Under the pieces are notes generated by a model. That model saw only the letters and a program-made list of their open reading frames with translations, ran no database searches and was not told the DNA's origin. Below are positions 1 through 5,319 of a DNA stretch of 7,141 nt, piece by piece. The position numbers and the translations under genes were made by a program. The DNA comes from Bacillota bacterium (lineage in GTDB: Bacteria; Bacillota; Dethiobacteria; DTU022; JAAZDR01): contig JAAZDR010000179.1 in the NCBI GenBank assembly GCA_012512705.1, positions 1 through 7,141 of the forward strand, read 5' to 3'. Position 1 is the first letter of the stretch. Each line of letters starts with the position of its first letter.

Positions 1-1
1 G

Positions 2-733
2 TTTTACTTTTTTTTGGAGGAAGGTAAAGCGCGTTTTGACAGGGCAAAGTTTATTAAAGGACAAATCAGCGGCCCGGTTTCACTCGGTTTTAGCGTTAAT
101 GATGCACAGCTTCGCGCCTCTTTTTACGATGACGAATTACGGGCTGTGCTTTTGAAAACTTTAATTTTACACGCGCGCTGGCAAGTGCGCCAGTTGCAGA
201 AATTCGGTCTCACCCCAGTAATTTTTTTTGATGCGCCCGGCCTCTATGCCTATGGACAATCGACCTTTGTCGCCCTCTCAAAGGAAGTCATCCAAGAAAG
301 TTTACGAGAGCTTATTAACGTGATCCATGAGGAAAACGGGCTTGTTGGAGCGCACTGCTGTGCAGGAGTAGACTGGTCCTTATTATTTGAGCTTCCTCTA
401 GATATTGTTAGTTTTGATGCTTATAATCATTTTCCTTCGCTGCTGGTATATCCACAGCCACTAACGAATTTCTTAGAAAATGATGGCTATTTGGCCTGGG
501 GGATAGTGCCTACGACTGAAGCTGCTTGGCAGTATGGCCATCGTACGCTGTGCAGCTCACTAAAAGAAAAAATAGAGAAATTAGTTCAACAAAACGTGCC
601 CCGTGAGCGTCTCTGCCGGCAGATCCTTTTTACTCCAAGCTGTGGGGCAGGAACTTTGGATATTGCCCTAAGTGAACATATATATCAATTAACGGCCTCA
701 CTAAATAATAATTTTTCAGAAACACTAGACTGA
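2..733 (+). CDS. MetE-like (core methionine synthase type) methyltransferase, 5'-truncated by window edge
   Basis: The frame is open from base 2, so the N-terminus lies outside the window. The in-frame TTG at 14 sits inside conserved-looking sequence and is probably not the start. The 243 visible residues resemble the C-terminal catalytic barrel of cobalamin-independent methionine synthase (UROD/MetE superfamily). Counting from the TTG codon, zinc-ligand-like residues are H114-C115-C116 (the H-x-C of MetE) and C210 in a TPSCGAG context. D135 in VSFDAY lies where MetE has its glutamate ligand. The usual DEP of the substrate pocket reads DAP (D73). MetE transfers a methyl group to homocysteine to make methionine. 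Short 'core' forms of anaerobes are known or proposed to take the methyl group from a corrinoid protein rather than folate; that donor is inference here. A UROD-like corrinoid methyltransferase with another substrate is the alternative. About 90-100 residues are probably missing. Confidence 0.72.
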   Translation, partial: FYFFLEEGKARFDRAKFIKGQISGPVSLGFSVNDAQLRASFYDDELRAVLLKTLILHARWQVRQLQKFGLTPVIFFDAPGLYAYGQSTFVALSKEVIQESLRELINVIHEENGLVGAHCCAGVDWSLLFELPLDIVSFDAYNHFPSLLVYPQPLTNFLENDGYLAWGIVPTTEAAWQYGHRTLCSSLKEKIEKLVQQNVPRERLCRQILFTPSCGAGTLDIALSEHIYQLTASLNNNFSETLD

Positions 734-766
734 TACAGGTAGCTATAGCCCTGTATTTATTTTTTC
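733..766 (+). terminator. Probable weak intrinsic terminator after the MetE-like gene
   Basis: ATACAGG (733-739) pairs perfectly with CCTGTAT (750-756) around a 10-nt loop, and a T-rich tract runs to 765. The stem begins at the last base of the stop codon. With only 7 bp and three G-C pairs it is weaker than the terminator at 3945, so read-through into the peptidase genes is possible. Confidence 0.5.
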
Positions 767-770
767 AGGG

Positions 771-792
771 AAAGATATTATAAAGATATTAT
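771..792 (+). repeat. Exact 11-bp tandem direct repeat upstream of the M42 operon
   Basis: AAAGATATTAT occurs twice head to tail (771-781 and 782-792). The pair lies between the putative terminator of the upstream gene and the first peptidase gene, where a promoter would be expected. Each copy contains TATTAT, similar to a -10 box. TTTTCA at 762-767 is a poor -35 candidate, 19 bp before the second TATTAT. It could be a promoter or operator element or a chance slippage duplication; the sequence does not decide. Confidence 0.45.
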
Positions 793-818
793 TAAGTAAG
801 GGTGCAATATGGCTAATG

Positions 819-826
819 GGGGGAGG
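819..826 (+). promoter_or_regulatory. Shine-Dalgarno site that selects the TTG start at 834
   Basis: GGGGGAGG ends 7 nt before the TTG at 834, an ideal ribosome-binding spacing. It lies downstream of the in-frame ATG at 816, so it cannot serve that ATG. The ATG has only a poor AAGGGTG-like sequence upstream, at about 799-804. This argues that translation begins at TTG 834. Confidence 0.75.
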
Positions 827-833
827 ATTTTCC

Positions 834-1892
834 TTGGACGTAATATCCTTGTTACGAGAGTTAACGGAAGCTCAAGGTGTTTCGGGACAGGAAGACTCTC
901 TGAGACCAACAGCAGAAAAATTTTTTCGCCCTCTTTGTGATGAAATAAAGTATGACAAACTTGGCAATTTAATTGCTTTAAAAAAAGGAACAGCTGAGGG
1001 CAAAGAGCACATAAAAATAATGCTCGCTGCACATATGGATGAAATCGGACTTGTAGTCACCAAGATCGAAGAAGGCGGTTTTTTGCGCTTTAGTACCATC
1101 GGCGGATTTGATGCGCGGACCCTCCCCGGGCAGAAGGTTATTATTCATGGCCGGAAAGACATTACTGGAGTAATCGGCAGCAAATCGCCTCATATTACAG
1201 AGGAAAAAGAACGGAAAAAAGCTGTGGAAATTGATAAGCTGTTCATAGATACTGGATACGCGCAAAGTGAGCTGCTAGAGATTGTTAAAGTCGGGGATAT
1301 AATCAGTATAGAACGTTCCATTTACGAGCTTGCAAATGGGTGTGTGAGCGGAAAGGCACTTGATGACCGTGCCGGTGTAGTTGCCTTAATGTATTGTTTA
1401 CATAAATTACAATCCCTTCATCATGTTCCAGATGTTTATGCAGTAGCAACGGTCCAAGAGGAAGTAGGTGTACGGGGTGCTGCTGTTTCTGCTTATAATA
1501 TTGCCCCTGATTTGAGTATCGCTATCGATGTCTGTCATGGTAACCTACCAGGGGTTTCCGAATTTGAGACACAGGAGATCGGTGCCGGACCTGTTATCGG
1601 ACTTGGACCAAATTTTCATCCTTCTATAATCGCGCGTTTAAAGGAAGTTGCTAAACGAGCTCGAATCCCTGTGCAATTTGATGTTTCCGCCGGCCCTACG
1701 GGAACTGACGCTCGTGCGATACAGATCGCCAGAGGCGGGATCCCTACCGGGTTATTATCGTTACCGCTTCGTTATATGCATACCTCGGTAGAACTTTTAA
1801 GTTGTGAAGATCTAAAGCTCACGGCAGAACTTTTGGCTGTTTTTATCAGCACCATAGATCGAGTTTTTGTGGAGGGGTTAACGTGCTTTTAA
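834..1892 (+). CDS. M42 family metallo-aminopeptidase, first of three paralogs (FrvX/YsdC/TET type)
   Basis: This is a cytoplasmic di-metal aminopeptidase that trims N-terminal residues from peptides. All catalytic motifs of family M42 are present (numbered from TTG 834, 352 aa): H67 in AAHMDEIG, D177 in ALDDRAG, the E209-E210 pair in TVQEEVG (general base plus metal ligand), D232 in IAIDV, and H316 in RYMHTS. The PDZ-like dimerisation domain lies between roughly residues 68 and 170. Length is typical for the family. TTG 834 is preferred over ATG 816 (358 aa) because a strong Shine-Dalgarno site lies between them, and the resulting N-terminus MDVISLLRELTEAQGVSG matches where M42 proteins begin. 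The region after IDTGY (about 140-150) departs from the usual family sequence. Its stop overlaps the next peptidase gene by 10 bp. Homologs are often annotated as endoglucanase or CelM; peptidase activity is better supported. Substrate preference is not readable. Confidence 0.93.
   Translation: MDVISLLRELTEAQGVSGQEDSLRPTAEKFFRPLCDEIKYDKLGNLIALKKGTAEGKEHIKIMLAAHMDEIGLVVTKIEEGGFLRFSTIGGFDARTLPGQKVIIHGRKDITGVIGSKSPHITEEKERKKAVEIDKLFIDTGYAQSELLEIVKVGDIISIERSIYELANGCVSGKALDDRAGVVALMYCLHKLQSLHHVPDVYAVATVQEEVGVRGAAVSAYNIAPDLSIAIDVCHGNLPGVSEFETQEIGAGPVIGLGPNFHPSIIARLKEVAKRARIPVQFDVSAGPTGTDARAIQIARGGIPTGLLSLPLRYMHTSVELLSCEDLKLTAELLAVFISTIDRVFVEGLTCF
1871..1877 (+). promoter_or_regulatory. Shine-Dalgarno site for the second M42 gene
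   Basis: GGAGGGG lies inside the end of the preceding gene and 5 nt before the GTG start at 1883. It supports GTG as the initiator and a translationally coupled arrangement. Confidence 0.8.
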
Positions 1893-2920
1893 AGACTCTA
1901 GCAGAATTGCCAGGAGTTTCGGGAGATGAAAAAAGAGTCAGGGAAGCAATTAAAAAAGAAGTCCAACCTTATGTTGACGAGCTGAAAACGGACTGCATGG
2001 GTAATCTCATTGTTAATAAAAGGCCTCGCAAGGGCAAAAAGCGTTCTCCCAAAGTAATGCTTGCTGCCCATATGGATGAAGTCGGCTTGATTATCAACGG
2101 GATAGAAAAAAGTGGACACTTGCGATTTTTGAAAGTAGGTGACATCGATAACCGCGTTCTTATATCTAAACCGGTTATAATAGGGGTAGAGAATATTCCA
2201 GGTGTTATCGGTGTAAAAGCTGTACATCTCCAAAAACCCGACGAACGGAAAAAAACTTTAAAAACGAATCAGCTATACATCGATATTGGTGCTAAAGGGA
2301 AAGAAGAGGCAGAAAAAATGGTCAGTCTCGGGGACTACGCTGCTTTTGATACCAAGGTGAAGGAGATGGGCGAGCGATGTTTATGCGGTAAAGCTTTTGA
2401 TAACCGGGCGGGCTGCGCTGTATTAGTAGAACTATTAAAAAGAGAACTTCCTGTTGAGCTGTGTGCGGTTTTTACAGTACAGGAAGAGATCGGTTCGCGC
2501 GGGGCGATAACTGCTGCTTACACACTTGACCCTGATCTAGCACTGATCATTGAAACAACTTCGGCTGCTGATTTCCCAGAAACTAAAGGGATCAAGCCGG
2601 TAACAAATTTGGGTGACGGCCCGGCACTTACATTAATGGATCAAAGCTTTATTAGTGACGGAAAGATCCTTGCTGCGCTGAGAGCAGCGGCAGAGGATAA
2701 TGAGATCAAATACCAGTACCGCCGCTTTACCAGTGGGGCAACAGATGCAGGAAATATCAGCCTTAGTAAAGAAGGTATCCCTGCAGGTGTTGTCTCCATA
2801 CCATGCCGTTACTTGCACTCACCTGCTTCTGTGATTAAACTCGATGATTTTTATGCCACCATTGGGTTAAGCGAAGCTTTTCTGCACAAGGTAAGTGAGA
2901 TGGGAGGTCTAAACAGATGA
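1883..2920 (+). CDS. M42 family metallo-aminopeptidase, second paralog, with Glu at the Asp-ligand position
   Basis: A 345-residue peptidase of the same family as its two neighbours. Motifs are GVSGDE near the N-terminus (11-16), H63 in AAHMDEVG, D173 in AFDNRAG, E201-E202 in VQEEIG, E224 in IIETTSAAD, GATDAG (285-290) and H312 in RYLHSP. The fourth metal ligand is glutamate rather than the aspartate of its neighbours, which marks a separate M42 subfamily rather than a recent duplicate. The dimerisation domain keeps the H-L-x5-ERKK segment (115-124) often seen in M42. GTG is chosen as start because GGAGGGG sits 5 nt upstream and the family begins about ten residues before GVSG. The gene overlaps the previous one by 10 bp and the next by 4 bp. 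The product should be cytoplasmic; no signal peptide is visible. Substrate preference cannot be read from sequence. Confidence 0.93.
   Translation: MLLKTLAELPGVSGDEKRVREAIKKEVQPYVDELKTDCMGNLIVNKRPRKGKKRSPKVMLAAHMDEVGLIINGIEKSGHLRFLKVGDIDNRVLISKPVIIGVENIPGVIGVKAVHLQKPDERKKTLKTNQLYIDIGAKGKEEAEKMVSLGDYAAFDTKVKEMGERCLCGKAFDNRAGCAVLVELLKRELPVELCAVFTVQEEIGSRGAITAAYTLDPDLALIIETTSAADFPETKGIKPVTNLGDGPALTLMDQSFISDGKILAALRAAAEDNEIKYQYRRFTSGATDAGNISLSKEGIPAGVVSIPCRYLHSPASVIKLDDFYATIGLSEAFLHKVSEMGGLNR
2902..2908 (+). promoter_or_regulatory. Shine-Dalgarno site for the third M42 gene
   Basis: GGGAGGT ends 8 nt before the ATG at 2917. The start and the previous stop share the ATGA tetranucleotide (2917-2920), the classic arrangement for translational re-initiation. 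Confidence 0.8.
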
Positions 2921-3906
2921 AAACGCTTTTACAAAAGCTTGTTGAAGAGAGCGGACCGCCGGGCGCAGAGGAGAAAATCAGAGATATTGTCAAGGCAGAA
3001 GTTAAGGATTATGTTGATGAAATCTTTGAAGATGCATTAGGGAATCTCATTTGTGTCCGCAAAGGCGAAGGGAAAAAAATCATGCTTGCTGCCCATATGG
3101 ATGAAGTAGCGCTTATGGTTACCCATATTGATGAACAAGGATTTTTACGCTTTACCAAAGTTGGCGGCGTGCTGCCCCATTTGCTCGTTGGAGAAAGAGT
3201 TATATTTAGTTCCGGAGTGATCGGCACGATAAACCATGAAAAAATTAAAGAGCTTAAAGAGCTAGATTTCTCTAAACTCTATATTGATATTGGCGCCAGC
3301 AGCAAAAAAGAAGCAGAAAATAAAGTGGCAGTAGGCGATACTTGTGTCTACTACCGCCAGTTTACAGATTTGGGTCGGCGCATTCTGGCTAAATCTCTTG
3401 ATGACAGGGCTGGATGCGCAGTGATGATCTCTGCCTTACAAAAGCTGAAAGATGACCGCATCAACGAGCTTTATTTTGTTTTTACTGTCCAAGAAGAAGT
3501 AGGGCTTCGTGGTGCAAAGACATCTGCTTATCGACTTGATCCTGATTTTGGTATTGCCGTGGATGTCACCCGAACTGGAGATACTCCTGAGGCACCAACA
3601 ATGGCTGTTTCCCTGGGTAAAGGACCGGCAATTAAGGTTAAAGATTCTTCAGTATTGGCCCATCCACAAGTACGGGACTTGATGATCGAAATTGCCGAGA
3701 AATATAAAATTCCTTATCAACTTGAGGTGCTGGAGCGTGGGGGAACAGATGCCGGGGCCATCCACTTAACGAAAGAAGGGATTCCTTCTGGAGCTCTCTC
3801 CATCCCTTGCCGTTATATACATACGCCTTCAGAGATGATTGACTATGAAGATTTACAGAGTGCTGTTAACCTCTTAGAAAAAATACTTACCGCCCGGTGG
3901 CCTTAG
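2917..3906 (+). CDS. M42 family metallo-aminopeptidase, third paralog, shortened dimerisation domain
   Basis: A 329-residue peptidase, the shortest of the trio. Catalytic residues are H60 in AAHMDEVA, D162 in SLDDRAG, E193-E194 in VQEEVG, D216 in IAVDVT and H302 in RYIHTP; GGTDAG is at 275-280. It therefore looks fully active. Two differences stand out: the N-terminal motif is SGPPGAEE instead of GVSG, and the segment linking GVIG (100-103) to LYIDIGA (121-127) is only 17 residues and lacks the ERKK block carried by the other two genes. This lies in the domain that governs M42 oligomer assembly, so it may alter subunit contacts (inference). The ATGA overlap with the preceding gene shows it is the last cistron of a three-gene operon, and a strong terminator follows 38 bp after the stop. 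Cytoplasmic; peptide specificity unknown. Confidence 0.93.
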   Translation: MKTLLQKLVEESGPPGAEEKIRDIVKAEVKDYVDEIFEDALGNLICVRKGEGKKIMLAAHMDEVALMVTHIDEQGFLRFTKVGGVLPHLLVGERVIFSSGVIGTINHEKIKELKELDFSKLYIDIGASSKKEAENKVAVGDTCVYYRQFTDLGRRILAKSLDDRAGCAVMISALQKLKDDRINELYFVFTVQEEVGLRGAKTSAYRLDPDFGIAVDVTRTGDTPEAPTMAVSLGKGPAIKVKDSSVLAHPQVRDLMIEIAEKYKIPYQLEVLERGGTDAGAIHLTKEGIPSGALSIPCRYIHTPSEMIDYEDLQSAVNLLEKILTARWP

Positions 3907-3944
3907 GATTTGGAGCATCTGGAGATATGTTTTTAGTCAGTTAT

Positions 3945-3978
3945 ACCTTTCTGTAGTTTCACAGAAAGGTGTTTGTTT
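3945..3978 (+). terminator. Intrinsic terminator of the M42 peptidase operon
   Basis: ACCTTTCTGT (3945-3954) and ACAGAAAGGT (3961-3970) form a perfect 10-bp stem with a 6-nt loop, followed by GTTTGTTT. The position shortly after the last peptidase stop fits the end of the transcription unit. The mixed G/T tail is less ideal than a pure T run. Confidence 0.85.
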
Positions 3979-4099
3979 ATGCAGATATTTATTCAGTAGC
4001 ACCGTATTGGCCGCGTGGATCACTATGAAGGAAATATTTATTAAACGTCGAACCTCTATCAAATGATAGGAAGGAAAAGGATAGGGGCTGATTCGAGCG
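3979..4099 (+). other. Non-coding leader upstream of dprA with a small inverted repeat
   Basis: This stretch separates the peptidase terminator from dprA and should contain the dprA promoter, but no convincing -35/-10 pair is visible. CTATCA (4056-4061) and TGATAG (4064-4069) form an inverted repeat with a 2-nt gap, just before a purine-rich tract (4069-4087) with several Shine-Dalgarno-like GGA/AGG runs. A 13-codon ORF (4025-4066) has no ribosome binding site and is probably chance. Confidence 0.4.
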
Positions 4100-5221
4100 A
4101 TGGTAAGCGATCCGCAGATTTACTGGCATGGGCTGAACATGATCCCGAATTTAGGCCCAAAACGGATTAAAGCCTTGGTCGATTTTTTTGGTTCACCGAA
4201 AAAGGCTTGGGAAGCTGAATTCGATCAATTACTTGAAGTTGAAGGTTTTCATCATAAATTAGCGGAAAAAATAGTTGCGGAGAGGAAGCGGATTCCCTTA
4301 TTAGGAGAGTCAAAAAAGCTTGCTGCTTTAGGGATTAACGTTATTACTATCGAAGACCATAATTATCCAACGCTGCTTTCATCTATTTACCTGCCCCCTC
4401 CAGTACTATATATTAAGGGAGCCTTTACCCCTGAGGATGAACAAGCGATTGCAGTTGTCGGCAGCAGAAAACATACATTTTATGGTAGGGATATAGCGCT
4501 GAAGCTTGCTGAAGACCTAGCTGGTGTGGGCATTACCGTGGTCAGCGGTATGGCTAGAGGGATCGACTCGTGGGCACATCAAGGAGCCTTAAATAAAAGA
4601 GGGAGAACTATTGCCGTTCTCGGCTGTGGATTAGATATTTGCTATCCTGCAGAAAACAATGCACTAATGCAAAAAATCAGTGAAAATGGCGCTGTAGTAA
4701 GTGAATTCCCCCCGGGAACACGACCTCTTGCGCAAAATTTCCCCCGGCGTAATCGGATTATTAGCGGCCTTAGCCTGGGTACGGTAGTAATCGAGGCTTT
4801 AGAAAAAAGTGGGGCTTTGATAACGGCAGATTATGCCATAGAACAGGGGAGGGAGGTTTTTGCAGTACCCGGCAATATTAACAGCCCCTACAGCAGAGGC
4901 TGTCATCGTTTATTAAAAGAGGGTGCCAAGCTAACAGAAGGGCTTGAGGATATTTTAGAGGAAATATCCTGCAATATTGTCAGCACTTCTTTCTCTAATT
5001 TAACAAAAGACACCTTTCTAACTACAGAGGCGTTAACGGGTGAGCAGAAGGAAATCCTAAGCCTTATTCCCTATTATCCAATCCATGTGGATCAAATTGT
5101 GCGTGAAAGTATGTTGACACCTTCTACGGTCAACAGCTTACTCATGCAGTTAGAGTTGCATGGATTTATTAAACAGCTTCCTGGAAACAATTATACGAGG
5201 GTCGACGGCAATAAAAAGTAA
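4100..5221 (+). CDS. dprA: DNA-processing protein DprA (Smf)
   Basis: DprA binds single-stranded DNA entering during natural transformation and loads RecA on it; the gene is also widespread in bacteria not known to be competent. The 373-residue product has an N-terminal helix-hairpin-helix/SAM-like region (about 8-65, IPNLGPKRI), a Rossmann-like DprA/Smf core (about 80-285) and a C-terminal winged helix (about 311-368). Core signatures are VVGSRK (119-124), SGMARGID (149-156), LGCGLDICYPAEN (174-186), SEFPPGT (201-207), NFPRRNRIISG (213-223), EKSGALITA (235-243) and AVPGNI (255-260). The ATG at 4100 fits the family N-terminus. Its Shine-Dalgarno is unclear: the nearest, GATAGGGG, ends 12 nt away, and the frame is closed by a TAG at 4082, leaving only a CTG at 4088 as an upstream alternative. 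It precedes topA in the same orientation, as in Bacillus and many other Bacillota, with no terminator seen between them. Confidence 0.97.
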   Translation: MVSDPQIYWHGLNMIPNLGPKRIKALVDFFGSPKKAWEAEFDQLLEVEGFHHKLAEKIVAERKRIPLLGESKKLAALGINVITIEDHNYPTLLSSIYLPPPVLYIKGAFTPEDEQAIAVVGSRKHTFYGRDIALKLAEDLAGVGITVVSGMARGIDSWAHQGALNKRGRTIAVLGCGLDICYPAENNALMQKISENGAVVSEFPPGTRPLAQNFPRRNRIISGLSLGTVVIEALEKSGALITADYAIEQGREVFAVPGNINSPYSRGCHRLLKEGAKLTEGLEDILEEISCNIVSTSFSNLTKDTFLTTEALTGEQKEILSLIPYYPIHVDQIVRESMLTPSTVNSLLMQLELHGFIKQLPGNNYTRVDGNKK

Positions 5222-5285
5222 ATACTATATATATTATATATTGAAGCTTTGTTGCGAATACAGACGAATAAAAGAGGGTTGTAAA

Positions 5286-5315
5286 ATGAACAATAGAGTG
5301 TTAGAACGGAGGTAG
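5286..5315 (+). CDS. Possible nine-codon leader ORF overlapping the topA ribosome binding site
   Basis: An ATG at 5286 is preceded by GAGGG (5274-5278) at 7-nt spacing and opens MNNRVLERR, ending in TAG at 5313-5315. The last two arginine codons, CGG AGG, are themselves the core of the topA Shine-Dalgarno, and the stop is 4 nt before the topA ATG. If translated, ribosomes would cover or re-initiate at the topA site, giving translational coupling. It may equally be chance: nine codons is too short for any coding statistics, and no function for the peptide is claimed. Confidence 0.3.
   Translation: MNNRVLERR
5307..5313 (+). promoter_or_regulatory. Shine-Dalgarno site of topA
   Basis: CGGAGGT is close to a perfect anti-16S match and ends 6 nt before the ATG at 5320. 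It fixes the topA start, which also matches the conserved N-terminus of the family. Confidence 0.85.
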
Positions 5316-5319
5316 GAAA

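Larger units (their letters stand above)
5222..5319 (+). other. dprA-topA spacer, AT-rich, without a clear terminator
   Basis: The first 20 bases (5223-5242) are almost pure A/T alternation, which could act as a -10 region or a melting element, but no good -35 partner is seen. TTGAAG at 5241-5246 has only a poor -10 (GAATAA) 19 bp later. No GC-containing hairpin with a T tract is present, so dprA and topA may be co-transcribed with perhaps an additional internal promoter. Confidence 0.35.

Noticed and set aside
14..16. TTG at 14 as the start of the first gene
   Set aside because: The frame is open upstream to the window edge, no Shine-Dalgarno precedes the codon, and the protein would lack the N-terminal part of the barrel. 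A truncated gene is more likely.
778..1265. Three overlapping minus-strand ORFs of 75-95 aa (778-1032, 872-1099, 978-1265)
   Set aside because: They lie antisense to the first M42 gene, whose motifs are unmistakable, and overlap one another. Their translations show no recognisable motif or coherent composition.
1898..2233. Minus-strand ORF of 111 aa
   Set aside because: Antisense to the second M42 gene. The translation is rich in aromatic residues, as expected for a reverse-frame shadow, and has no recognisable domain.
2633..3227. Minus-strand ORFs of 61 aa (2633-2818) and 72 aa (3009-3227)
   Set aside because: Antisense to the second and third M42 genes, with no recognisable content.
834..3906. 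M42 genes considered as cellulase or endoglucanase (FrvX/CelM) genes
   Set aside because: Older annotations use these names, but the metal ligands and catalytic glutamate pair are those of metallo-aminopeptidases and no glycosidase signature is visible.
4025..4066. 13-codon ORF upstream of dprA
   Set aside because: No Shine-Dalgarno precedes its ATG and there is no sign of coding constraint; such short frames arise by chance.
5223..5242. Alternating AT tract considered as a dprA terminator hairpin
   Set aside because: Any stem would be purely A-T and no T tract follows it, so it is not a credible intrinsic terminator.
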